From Spartobacteria bacterium (GTDB lineage Bacteria > Verrucomicrobiota > Verrucomicrobiia > Chthoniobacterales > Terrimicrobiaceae), in NCBI GenBank assembly GCA_947487745.1, contig CANKXQ010000017.1, positions 1 through 13,012 of the forward strand: a stretch of DNA of 13,012 nt, read 5' to 3'. Shown in pieces: positions 1 to 7,404 of the stretch. The translations under genes and the position numbers were made by a program. Each line of letters begins with the position of its first letter. Positions within the stretch are counted from its first letter, which is position 1. The notes below the pieces were generated by a model. It was given only the letters and a program-made list of their open reading frames with translations, made no database searches and was not told where the DNA came from.

Positions 1-2
1 TC

Positions 3-110
3 GCGGAGCGCGCGGCACGGCATCTGGATCTGACTCCGACCATGCCGCCTATTCCGCTTCAACCCGCCCCGATAGCCAGCACATCAACGACGGAGGAGCG
101 CAGCAACTGA
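3..110 (+). CDS. C-terminal end of upstream gene, probably ftsI (division transpeptidase), partial
   Basis: This is an open frame entering from the left edge and ending at TGA 108-110, four bases before the murE start. It gives 35 residues, beginning AERAARHLDLTPTMPP and ending in a Ser/Thr/Glu-rich tail. The first part resembles the end of class B penicillin-binding proteins, where a helix of the type 'AxxxLRYLDVPP' closes the transpeptidase domain, and ftsI is the usual gene immediately before murE in dcw clusters. The catalytic motifs (SxxK, SxN, KTG) lie outside the window, so the identity is inferred from position and a weak tail resemblance. A second frame (2-118) is also open and would overlap the murE start as ATGA. 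Its product is a low-complexity Gly/Ser/Asp-rich string, so I prefer the frame given here. Confidence 0.5.
   Translation, partial: AERAARHLDLTPTMPPIPLQPAPIASTSTTEERSN
92..98 (+). promoter_or_regulatory. Possible Shine-Dalgarno of murE
   Basis: GGAGGAG is an excellent anti-SD match, but it ends 16 bases before the murE ATG at 115, longer than the usual 5-10. No ATG, GTG or TTG in the murE frame lies closer to it. It may act at a distance or be coincidental coding sequence of the upstream gene. Confidence 0.35.
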
Positions 111-114
111 TCCG

Positions 115-1587
115 ATGAATCTGAGAAACCTTCTTCAATCATCGGGAATCGCACCGGGTCTGGCTGACCCGGAGATCACGACACTTTGCTTCGACTCCCG
201 ACAGGCCGTTCCAGGCTCGCTTTTTTTCGCACTCCCAGGAAAAAACTCGGATGGGGCCGCATATATAAAACAAGCTGCCGAGAGGGGGGCCACGGCTGCC
301 ATTTCGGAGAAGGAAATTCCGGACAGCCCCTGCCCGATTGTGGTTGTTCCAAACGCCCGGGCGGCCATGGCCGATATTGGCGCTGCGTTTTTTGGTCATC
401 CCGACCAGGCGCTCAAGTGCGTGGGAGTCACAGGCACAAACGGCAAAACAACCACGACCTACCTCATCCGCCATATTTTCGAGCACGCCTCACAACGCTG
501 CGGGCTGATTGGAACGATCAAATACATCGTCGCGGATGAGGAGCGCCCCGCCCCGCACACAACGCCCGAGTCGATTGATATACAAAAAATCCTCTCCGAA
601 ATCCGGGAGACGGGTGGGCGCGCCGTGGCCATGGAAGTTTCCAGCCATGCGATCGTGCAGAACCGCGTGCGAAACATCGAGTTTGATGCCGCAGCCTTTA
701 CCAACCTCACGCAGGATCACCTCGATTACCATGGGTCGATGGATGCCTACTTTGAGGCAAAAGCAGGGCTTTTCGAAGCTCTCGCAGGCCAGAAAAACAA
801 GAAAGGCCGGGCGATTGTGAATCTGGACGATCGCTACGGCCAGAGGCTGGTCGATCAATTTTCAAAGCGGCTAAAAATTCTCACCTTCGGCCGCAGCGTT
901 CATGCGGAATTCCGCGCGTCTGCGGTCCGCCAGGAAATGAACGGCACCACATTCACTTTGGAGGCCAGAGGCAAAAGCTACCTCGTCAGGCTGCCGCTCA
1001 TCGGCTTGTTCAATGTTTACAACGCCCTTGCGGCAATTGCGGCGACCGTGACATGCGGCGTGGAAATGCGGGCCGCGATCAATGCGCTCGCAGCCGCTCC
1101 TCAAGTCCCCGGGCGCCTTGAGCGTGTTCCATCCAAGCGGAATTTCCAGGTTTTTGTGGATTACGCGCACACCGACGATGCGCTGAAAAATGTCCTGCGC
1201 ACCTTGCGCGAGTTGAGTCCCTCGCACCTCATCACCGTGTGCGGATGCGGCGGAGACCGCGATCGCGCCAAACGCCCACTCATGGCCGCAGCCGCAGCCG
1301 AACTCTCGGACCATGTGATCATCACATCGGACAACCCTCGCAGTGAAAATCCCGAGGACATCCTCAAGGATATGCAGACCGGTTTGCGCGGTCGCGCCCA
1401 TGAGAAGATCACCGACCGCGAAGCGGCAATCCGCCGCGCCATCGAACTCGTGGGTCCGGGCGGGATCGTCCTCATAGCAGGCAAGGGACACGAAAAATTC
1501 CAAGAATTCGCCGACAGCAAGATTCCCTTCGACGATGTGGCCGTCGCGGACAGGGCGATCACGGACAAGAAAGGAGCGGAGTCTTAA
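115..1587 (+). CDS. murE: UDP-MurNAc-L-Ala-D-Glu:meso-diaminopimelate ligase MurE
   Basis: This is the cytoplasmic ATP-dependent ligase that adds the third residue of the peptidoglycan stem peptide. It has 490 residues, normal for MurE. The N-terminal UDP-binding domain has the DSR motif (residues 27-29, in a CFDSRQAVPGSLFFALPG context). The central ATPase domain has the P-loop GVTGTNGKTTT (104-114), HTTPES (148-153), MEVSSHA (173-179) and a YFEAKA segment whose Lys216 matches the carbamylated lysine of Mur ligases. The C-terminal domain has DYAHTDDAL (349-357), DNPR (406-409) and GKGHE (457-461). By family knowledge DNPR is the meso-DAP selectivity motif, so a DAP-type wall is predicted rather than a Lys-type one. 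The family usually reads DYAHTPDAL, so the Pro-to-Asp change at 354 is a small oddity. The start at 115 gives a normal N-terminus. murF follows after one base. Confidence 0.96.
   Translation: MNLRNLLQSSGIAPGLADPEITTLCFDSRQAVPGSLFFALPGKNSDGAAYIKQAAERGATAAISEKEIPDSPCPIVVVPNARAAMADIGAAFFGHPDQALKCVGVTGTNGKTTTTYLIRHIFEHASQRCGLIGTIKYIVADEERPAPHTTPESIDIQKILSEIRETGGRAVAMEVSSHAIVQNRVRNIEFDAAAFTNLTQDHLDYHGSMDAYFEAKAGLFEALAGQKNKKGRAIVNLDDRYGQRLVDQFSKRLKILTFGRSVHAEFRASAVRQEMNGTTFTLEARGKSYLVRLPLIGLFNVYNALAAIAATVTCGVEMRAAINALAAAPQVPGRLERVPSKRNFQVFVDYAHTDDALKNVLRTLRELSPSHLITVCGCGGDRDRAKRPLMAAAAAELSDHVIITSDNPRSENPEDILKDMQTGLRGRAHEKITDREAAIRRAIELVGPGGIVLIAGKGHEKFQEFADSKIPFDDVAVADRAITDKKGAES
1572..1576 (+). 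promoter_or_regulatory. Shine-Dalgarno of murF
   Basis: AGGAG, within AAGGAGCGGAG, ends 12 bases before the ATG at 1589 and lies inside the 3' end of murE. It supports 1589 as the murF start over the in-frame ATG at 1535, which would overlap murE by 53 bases. Confidence 0.5.
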
Positions 1588-1588
1588 A

Positions 1589-2968
1589 ATGGACAAAACC
1601 CCTCTTCTTGAAATCGCATCCATGTCCGGCGCAAAACTCCTCCGGGACGCTCCCGGCGTTACGATTTCAAATATCAACAAGGACACCCGCACAATCCGTC
1701 CGGGAGACCTCTACATCGGCCTGCGCGGAGAGAACTTCGATGGCAATGCCTTCGCCTCGGAGGCAATCGAAAAGGGAGCAGGCGCCGTGCTGCTGGATTC
1801 CCCCGATGAAGCTCAAAAACTCTCCACATCGGCTCCCGTCCTCCTTGCCGAAAACAGCCTCACCGCCCTTACGAATCTGGCCGCCGCATGGCGCACAAAG
1901 CTCGATCTGAAGGTTCTGGGCATCACCGGCAGCAGCGGCAAAACCAGCACCAAGGAATTCGCAGCCGCCGTGCTGGGCAGCAAATTCAAAGTGGTCAAAA
2001 CCCACGGCAACCTGAACAACCACATCGGCGTTCCACTTTCCATTCTTGCCGCAAGTGCAAGCGACAAGGCGGCGGTCTGGGAAGTCGGCATGAACCATCC
2101 GGGAGAAATCGCCCCGCTGGCGGCACTCATCAAGCCAGACTGCGCGATCATCACGAATATCGGCACAGCGCACATCGAATACATGAAGACCCGTGATGCC
2201 ATTGCCTTGGAAAAAGGCATGCTGGCAGAGGCTGTGCCAGCCACCGGAAGCGTGATTCTCTCTGCGGAGGACGATAAAACCGACTCGATCGCTGCACGCT
2301 GCCGGGGAAAGGTCATCCGCACAGGGCTGAAAAACAGCAACCTCACAGCCACGGAGATTGTGCCCGCATCCACAGGGACCACATTCACAGTGGTCCTCCA
2401 CTCCGCAGACCAAACGCTCACCGCCACAGCATCCATTCCCGTTCAAGGATTGCACATGGTCCAGAATGCCCTCATGGCCATTGCGGCCGGACTGGAATTG
2501 GGCATCCCGCTGGAAGCTGCCGTGAAAGGACTCGCCCGCACAGAACTGGCTGGTGGCCGACTGGAGCAACGCGTGCACAAAGGAGTCACATTCCTCGATG
2601 ACACCTACAACGCGAACCCCGATTCCATGGAAGCCGCGTTGAGCACCTTGCGCTTCACTCCCTGCATGGGTCGCCGCATTGCGGTGCTCGGTAAAATGGG
2701 CGAACTCGGCGACTATGCCGCCGAGGGATATTCGCGCGTCGGCTGCGCCACCGTTAAGTATGCAGACATCCTGGTAACCGTGGGCCAGGAGGCCCGTCAC
2801 ATCTCGGCAATCGCAAGGGAACTTGGATTCAGCCGCATCCATGAGGTCGAAGACACCTCTGCCGCTGCCAGAATTCTAGATCAACTCGCCCGCCCCGGAG
2901 ATCTCGTCCTAGTCAAAGGCAGTCGCTCCGCACGAATGGAAACCCTTTTTCAAAAACTCCAAAGCTGA
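1589..2968 (+). CDS. murF: UDP-MurNAc-tripeptide:D-Ala-D-Ala ligase MurF
   Basis: This cytoplasmic ligase attaches the D-Ala-D-Ala dipeptide to UDP-MurNAc-tripeptide, the last soluble precursor step. It has 459 residues, the usual family length. The N-terminal domain has the substrate loop KDTRTIRPGDLYIGLRG (31-47). The ATPase domain has the P-loop GITGSSGKTSTKE (111-123), NLNNHIGVPL (141-150) and EVGMNHPGEI (165-174). The C-terminal domain has the MurF-specific DDTYNANPDSM (337-347), LGKMGELG (367-374) and VKGSRSARME (442-451). The start at 1589 is one base after the murE stop, follows an SD-like AGGAG and opens the normal N-terminal domain. An in-frame ATG at 1535 would only add residues encoded within murE. 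The stop overlaps the mraY start by one base (TGATG), suggesting coupled translation. The dipeptide it uses is made by Ddl, encoded downstream in the same cluster. Confidence 0.96.
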   Translation: MDKTPLLEIASMSGAKLLRDAPGVTISNINKDTRTIRPGDLYIGLRGENFDGNAFASEAIEKGAGAVLLDSPDEAQKLSTSAPVLLAENSLTALTNLAAAWRTKLDLKVLGITGSSGKTSTKEFAAAVLGSKFKVVKTHGNLNNHIGVPLSILAASASDKAAVWEVGMNHPGEIAPLAALIKPDCAIITNIGTAHIEYMKTRDAIALEKGMLAEAVPATGSVILSAEDDKTDSIAARCRGKVIRTGLKNSNLTATEIVPASTGTTFTVVLHSADQTLTATASIPVQGLHMVQNALMAIAAGLELGIPLEAAVKGLARTELAGGRLEQRVHKGVTFLDDTYNANPDSMEAALSTLRFTPCMGRRIAVLGKMGELGDYAAEGYSRVGCATVKYADILVTVGQEARHISAIARELGFSRIHEVEDTSAAARILDQLARPGDLVLVKGSRSARMETLFQKLQS

Positions 2969-4098
2969 TGCTCTACTACCTATCCGAACTGAGTGACTGG
3001 GCCGCCAAACAAGGCATCAGCAATGACCTCCTCAAGGCACTGAATGTTTTTTCCTACATCACATTCCGGGCCATCTGTGCGGGCATCACGGCGTTTCTCA
3101 TCAGTGTGATTTTTGGAAATTTTGTGATTCGCAAACTCATCTCCCTGAAGTTTGGCCAACCGATCCGCACCGCAGCAGAGGTCCACAAACTCCACGAACT
3201 CCATGGATCGAAAAAAGGAACCCCGACCATGGGCGGCATCCTGCTGATTGGTTCGATTGTGATTTCAACCCTGCTCTGGGCAAAACCCGAGAACCCATTC
3301 GTCTGGCTGGTGCTATTCAGCGCGGTTTTCCTCGGTGGCATCGGTTTTTACGACGACTGGCTGAAGGTTACGAAGAAAAGCTCGGACGGCATCAGCAGCC
3401 GCCTCAAGTTCACGCTTCAATGCCTCTTGGCTGGCATTTTCACCCTCTTTTTCCTCACAAATCCAAAACTGTCAGCGACCGCACAACAGCTCTTCATCCC
3501 GTTCCTCAAGGAACCGCTACTCCTCGGCATGGGGGTTCTCACTTTTATATTCTACCTTCTCGTCATCGTGGGCACATCCAACGCTGTGAACCTCACGGAC
3601 GGGCTCGACGGGCTCGCAACCGGGTGCACCGCGACCGTGGCGGCAACCTACGCAGTGCTGGTGTATGTGGCTGGCAACATCAAAACCGCAACCTACCTTC
3701 AGGTTCCATTCGTCCCCTATGCCGGGGAGTTGGCAGTCCTCTGCGTCGCACTGCTCGGTGCCTGCCTCGGATTTCTCTGGTGGAACGCGCATCCGGCGCG
3801 CGTCTTCATGGGAGATACCGGCTCATTGGCAATCGGCGGAATGCTGGGAGCCGTTGCGATCTGCTGCAAACAAGAACTCCTGCTTGTGATTGTCGGAGGA
3901 GTTTTTGTCATGGAAGCGATGTCCGTGATCCTTCAGGTCGCAAGCTTCAAAACGACTGGCCGCCGGATTTTCAAAATGTCCCCCATTCACCACCACTTCG
4001 AACTCAGCGGGTGGAAGGAAAACACCGTCATCGTCCGTTTTTGGATTCTCTCGGTGCTCTTTGCCCTCCTGGGTCTCGCCACCTTGAAACTGCGTTGA
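2968..4098 (+). CDS. mraY: Phospho-MurNAc-pentapeptide translocase MraY
   Basis: This inner-membrane enzyme transfers phospho-MurNAc-pentapeptide from UDP to undecaprenyl phosphate to form lipid I. It has 376 residues, slightly longer than the common ~360. The sequence is largely hydrophobic and fits the family's ten membrane segments. Diagnostic motifs are KKGTPTMGG (82-90), the Asp pair in FYDDWLKVTKK (127-137), NLTDGLDGLATG (208-219), FMGDTGSLAIGG (280-291, catalytic or Mg-binding Asp283) and the histidine cluster PIHHHFELSGW (339-349). The N-terminal ~25 residues before the first hydrophobic span look amphipathic. The ATG overlaps the murF stop as TGATG, and I see no strong Shine-Dalgarno before it, so initiation probably depends on ribosomes finishing murF. 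murD begins one base after the stop. Confidence 0.97.
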   Translation: MLYYLSELSDWAAKQGISNDLLKALNVFSYITFRAICAGITAFLISVIFGNFVIRKLISLKFGQPIRTAAEVHKLHELHGSKKGTPTMGGILLIGSIVISTLLWAKPENPFVWLVLFSAVFLGGIGFYDDWLKVTKKSSDGISSRLKFTLQCLLAGIFTLFFLTNPKLSATAQQLFIPFLKEPLLLGMGVLTFIFYLLVIVGTSNAVNLTDGLDGLATGCTATVAATYAVLVYVAGNIKTATYLQVPFVPYAGELAVLCVALLGACLGFLWWNAHPARVFMGDTGSLAIGGMLGAVAICCKQELLLVIVGGVFVMEAMSVILQVASFKTTGRRIFKMSPIHHHFELSGWKENTVIVRFWILSVLFALLGLATLKLR

Positions 4099-4099
4099 A

Positions 4100-5437
4100 A
4101 TGATCTACAGCGGCAAAAAATCAGTTGTTCTCGGTCTCGGCCACAGTGGCGAGGCCGCAGCTGCTTTGCTGCTGGAAGAGGGTGCCGAAGTGACCATTTG
4201 CGAATCCACGGACACTCCGAGCGTTCGTGATAAGGCCGCTCAAATGGAGACCAAAGGCATCCGCATTCTCCTCGGCCGCGCGGCTGATGAAGATCCCTCA
4301 CTCTACGACCTCGCCGTGCTCAGCCCGGGGATCGATCCCGCAGTCGCGCTCGTGCGGAATGTGATCAAAAAAAATATCCCGCTTATCGGTGAACTCGAAC
4401 TCGCATTTCAAGAATGCACCTGCCCGGTGGTCGCGATCACAGGCACAAACGGGAAAACCACCACAACCGAACTCACGGAAAAAATTCTTACAGGCTGCGG
4501 AGTCCGAACCATGGCCAGCGGGAATATCGGTCTTCCTTTTGCACGAGCTGTCCGCCAGAGCCATGAACTCGATGTGATGATTCTGGAGGTGAGTTCCTTC
4601 CAGCTCGAAACAATCCGCACCTTCCGTCCGAAAGTAGCCGCCTGGTTGAACCTCAGTCCGAACCACCTGGACCGCTACCCGGGCGTGGAGGAATACCGCG
4701 CGGCAAAGCTCAGGATTTTCGAGAACCAAACGGCCGATGACATGATCGTGGTGAACGCATTGGCCGATCTCCCTCCGCTTCCGGCGAGGAAAATCACCTT
4801 CAGCGCGACACAGCCCGAAGCAGACTTCACACTCCGGGGCCGTAAGATTTTCTTCCAAGGCAGGCATCTGCTTGATCAATCCGACACACTCCTGCCCGGC
4901 GTTCACAATGCGGAAAACATCATGGCCGCACTCGGGATGGGGCTCGGGTTGAATCTCGATCTGGACGATCTTGTTCAGGCGATAGCAGACCATACCCCGC
5001 CCGTGCATCGCTGCGAATTCGTGCGCGATCTCGAGGGAGTGCGCTGGATCAACGATTCCAAGGCCACCAACCTCGATGCCTTGGAGAAGGCTATTCTCTC
5101 TCAAGATCGGCCAATCATTCTCATCGCCGGTGGAAAGGACAAAGGCGTGGAATTTGACGACAATGCCGACCTCGTCCGCGAAAAAGTCCGCGCCGCCGTG
5201 CTCATTGGAGAGATGAAGAACCGCATTGCCTCATCCTGGAAAGACACGGATTGCCACACGACAGGAAGCTTGGAGGAGGCCGTGAACAAGGCCCGATCGC
5301 TTGCGCAGTCCGGGGATGTCGTCCTCTTTTCCCCCGGCACTTCATCCTACGACATGTTCCGCAACTACGGGGAGCGTGGGAACATTTTCAAAACTCTCGT
5401 TCAAAACCTCAAAAACAATCCATCCAACACACCATGA
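4100..5437 (+). CDS. murD: UDP-MurNAc-L-Ala:D-glutamate ligase MurD
   Basis: This cytoplasmic ligase adds D-Glu to UDP-MurNAc-L-Ala, between the MurC and MurE steps. It has 445 residues, typical. The N-terminal Rossmann-like domain has VLGLGHSGEAA (10-20) and LSPGIDP (74-80). The ATPase domain has the P-loop GTNGKTTTTEL (115-125), ASGNIGLPF (139-147), LEVSSFQLE (162-170), LNLSPNHLDRY (183-193) and AAKLRIFENQ (201-210), where Lys203 matches the carbamylated lysine of MurD. The C-terminal domain has NDSKATN (318-324), GGKDKG (344-349) and SPGTSSYDMFRNYGERG (411-427), the MurD-specific ending. The start lies one base after the mraY stop, with no evident Shine-Dalgarno. The stop overlaps the next gene by four bases (ATGA). 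Its place before ftsW is standard, except that a LysM gene is inserted. Confidence 0.96.
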   Translation: MIYSGKKSVVLGLGHSGEAAAALLLEEGAEVTICESTDTPSVRDKAAQMETKGIRILLGRAADEDPSLYDLAVLSPGIDPAVALVRNVIKKNIPLIGELELAFQECTCPVVAITGTNGKTTTTELTEKILTGCGVRTMASGNIGLPFARAVRQSHELDVMILEVSSFQLETIRTFRPKVAAWLNLSPNHLDRYPGVEEYRAAKLRIFENQTADDMIVVNALADLPPLPARKITFSATQPEADFTLRGRKIFFQGRHLLDQSDTLLPGVHNAENIMAALGMGLGLNLDLDDLVQAIADHTPPVHRCEFVRDLEGVRWINDSKATNLDALEKAILSQDRPIILIAGGKDKGVEFDDNADLVREKVRAAVLIGEMKNRIASSWKDTDCHTTGSLEEAVNKARSLAQSGDVVLFSPGTSSYDMFRNYGERGNIFKTLVQNLKNNPSNTP

Positions 5438-6225
5438 TGTTCAAAAAAAACACCACTGCTCCGCGCCGTCCCGCACGGCGATTGGTTCCAAGAAAAACAA
5501 TGCACGCCCGTGCGGCTTCGAGCCGTGAGGAGGTGGAGGATTATGAAAGCGAGTCGGAGCCAAGCATGAAACTCTCCCAGGCTTTCATTGTGGTTCTTGT
5601 TCTCCATGTCGTTGCCGTTGCTGGCATCTATGGGTTCAACCAACTGAAGGAGAAACCGGCACGCCCGGCCGCTGCGAAAGCAGACCCCCCCGAAGCCGCC
5701 GCGACCGCTGCTGTGACTGAAAAGAAAGCCGAGACCGTTGCAAAAGCAGAAACTCCAGCGCCTTCAAAATCGCAGGAGTCGCAGGCCACCTACACCGTGG
5801 TGGCCGGTGACACACTGAAACGCATCGCCTCGAAATTCAACACCAGCATTGAGTCACTCGAAAAAGCGAACAACCTCACCAGCACATCCATTATCAAAGT
5901 TGGACAAACGCTGATCATTGGTTCTTCCGCAAAAGCCGCCGCAGCCACAGCGCAAGCCGTTGAGACGACAGCCAAGGCCGCGCCGAGACCCGCAGTTGTG
6001 GCAAAAGCCCCGCCGGTCAAGCCTGCAGCCGTGCAGGAAAAAGCTGAAGCCAAGCCACTGGAAAAACCACAAAGCACCGAAGAAAAAAGCTATGTCGTTG
6101 CCAAAGGAGACAATCCCTACTCGCTGGCTAAAAAATTCAACGTCACTCAAGCGGCCTTGATGAAGGCAAACAACATCGACGACCCAAAGAAACTGAAAAT
6201 CGGCCAAAAACTGGTCATCCCTTAA
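5434..6225 (+). CDS. Membrane-anchored protein with two LysM domains
   Basis: This is a 263-residue protein that I cannot name beyond its domains. In order: a basic cytoplasmic N-terminus (residues 4-30) followed by an acidic patch (31-43); one hydrophobic span, AFIVVLVLHVVAVAGIYGF (50-68), predicting a single-pass type II anchor; an Ala/Lys/Glu/Pro-rich spacer (73-117); LysM 1 (119-163, starting TYTVVAGDTLKRIASKFN); a second Ala/Pro/Lys-rich spacer (165-217); and LysM 2 (219-263), which ends the protein. LysM domains bind the GlcNAc-containing glycan backbone, so a periplasmic wall-binding role near the divisome is a reasonable inference. No catalytic domain is visible. The start at 5434 overlaps the murD stop as ATGA, and ATGs follow at 5437, 5500 and 5566; the last would remove the cytoplasmic tail but keep the anchor. 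A LysM gene at this spot is not part of the E. coli or B. subtilis dcw cluster. I recall such genes from Verrucomicrobiota, without a search to confirm it. Confidence 0.88.
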   Translation: MMFKKNTTAPRRPARRLVPRKTMHARAASSREEVEDYESESEPSMKLSQAFIVVLVLHVVAVAGIYGFNQLKEKPARPAAAKADPPEAAATAAVTEKKAETVAKAETPAPSKSQESQATYTVVAGDTLKRIASKFNTSIESLEKANNLTSTSIIKVGQTLIIGSSAKAAAATAQAVETTAKAAPRPAVVAKAPPVKPAAVQEKAEAKPLEKPQSTEEKSYVVAKGDNPYSLAKKFNVTQAALMKANNIDDPKKLKIGQKLVIP

Positions 6226-6261
6226 GTCCAGCAAAACTTTAAGCGGTTAAAAATTTACGTA
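6226..6261 (+). other. Only sizeable intergenic gap in the cluster, AT-rich, before ftsW
   Basis: These 36 bases separate the LysM gene from ftsW. They are 24/36 A+T, clearly richer than the surrounding coding DNA, with a run of A/T just before the start codon. There is no Shine-Dalgarno match and no convincing hairpin. The gap is open in the frame shared by both genes. It could hold a weak internal promoter (the A/T run is vaguely -10-like, but I find no matching -35) or simply an unstructured ribosome landing site. Confidence 0.4.
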
Positions 6262-7404
6262 ATGCACAGAAACGCCATCTATGTCCTGACCTTGTCCGTG
6301 GCAGGCCTCATCGCCCTCGGGTTGGTGATGCTTTTCAGCACAAGCGCGTTTGCGGAAGAAAGCAAATCAGACATGTATTTCTTCGTAAAACGCCAAGGCA
6401 TGTGGCTCTGCGTCGGACTTGTTGTCGCGATGGTGGCTTCCTTTGTGAACTACCATTTCTGGATCAAATACTGGTGGGCTTTCTTTGCTGCTGCCGCACT
6501 TCTTCTACTCCTCTGCTTCATCCCGCCTATTGGTCTGCGAATCAATGGATCCTCGCGCTGGATCAATCTCGGCTTCGGTGTCGTGCAGCCCAGCGAACTC
6601 GCCAAGATTGCCTCGATTTTCTTTCTGGCCTGGTGGTTCTCCCGGACGGATATCAGCTTCTCCGCCTTCACTACCGGGCTCGCTTATCCCATGGGCATCC
6701 TCAGCATCCTCATGGGACTGATCGTTCTTGAAGTGGATATCGGCAACACAGCACTCATCGGAGGAACCGCTGTAGCCGTCCTTTTCATCGCCGGAGCCGC
6801 GCTGCGCTGGCTTGGAACACTCATATGCTGCGGACTCGGCGGCATCTTTGTCGTGGCAATGAATGTGTCGGAACGCCAAGGACGAATACTGGCATTCTTA
6901 CATCCTGAAAAATACAGCCTCGGCGAGGGACTCCAACAATGGCAGGCACTCATCGCATTCGGATCCGGTGGCGTGGATGGCCTCGGACTCGGCGAGGGAC
7001 GCCAGAAAATGCTCTACCTGCCCTACGCGCACACCGATTTCATTTTCCCGATGATCGGCGAGGAGCTTGGACTTTATGCAACACTTCTCACCGTGCTAGC
7101 CTATCTGCTCATCTGCCTCTGCGGCTCTCTGGTCGCGTCGAATGCCAAAGACGATGTCGGCCGCCTCCTCGGAATCGGAGCCGTGATCATGATCACCCTT
7201 CAGGCTTGCGTGAATATCGGAGTGACCACCTCGCTTCTGCCGAACAAGGGCATGCCACTCCCATTCATCAGCTATGGCGGCTCCAACCTGGTCGTCTGCC
7301 TGTTTCTCATCGGCCTGCTTGTAAACATCCACCGCCAGGGACGACCACTCGTATCCCATTTCGCGCCCGCTCTCACGCGTCCGCACTTCGAGCCACGCAT
7401 ATGA
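6262..7404 (+). CDS. ftsW: Septal peptidoglycan polymerase FtsW (SEDS family)
   Basis: This polytopic inner-membrane glycosyltransferase polymerises lipid II at the septum together with a class B PBP (FtsI). It has 380 residues, in the normal range. Multiple hydrophobic spans are visible, starting at residues 5-27. SEDS motifs are INGSSRWINLGFGVVQPSEL (94-113), GEGLQQWQALIAFGSGG (221-237), the loop LPYAHTDFIFPMIGEELGL (253-271) with Asp259 aligning with the catalytic Asp of RodA/FtsW, and the C-terminal signature LPNKGMPLPFISYGGSN (326-342). Small departures from the commonest forms are PYAHTDF (usually PEAHTDF) and LEVDIGNT (usually xxPDLGTT). I call it FtsW rather than RodA from its place in the dcw cluster directly before murG. 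The ATG lacks a Shine-Dalgarno, and no start codon exists between it and the in-frame TAA of the preceding gene. The stop overlaps murG as ATGA. Confidence 0.95.
   Translation: MHRNAIYVLTLSVAGLIALGLVMLFSTSAFAEESKSDMYFFVKRQGMWLCVGLVVAMVASFVNYHFWIKYWWAFFAAAALLLLLCFIPPIGLRINGSSRWINLGFGVVQPSELAKIASIFFLAWWFSRTDISFSAFTTGLAYPMGILSILMGLIVLEVDIGNTALIGGTAVAVLFIAGAALRWLGTLICCGLGGIFVVAMNVSERQGRILAFLHPEKYSLGEGLQQWQALIAFGSGGVDGLGLGEGRQKMLYLPYAHTDFIFPMIGEELGLYATLLTVLAYLLICLCGSLVASNAKDDVGRLLGIGAVIMITLQACVNIGVTTSLLPNKGMPLPFISYGGSNLVVCLFLIGLLVNIHRQGRPLVSHFAPALTRPHFEPRI

Noticed and set aside
1667..2842. A 391-codon open frame on the - strand opposite murF
   Set aside because: It is a shadow of murF: Cys/His/Gly-rich, without domain pattern, and with no upstream gene signals.
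5251..5433. Upstream in-frame extension of the LysM protein into murD
   Set aside because: The added residues are an out-of-frame reading of the conserved murD end. The ATGA overlap start at 5434 gives a sensible basic tail and membrane anchor.
6939..7400. Upstream in-frame extension of murG giving a 526-residue protein
   Set aside because: The added 154 residues lie wholly inside ftsW and are Arg/His/Pro-rich out-of-frame sequence. The MurG N-terminal glycine loop follows normally from the ATG at 7401.
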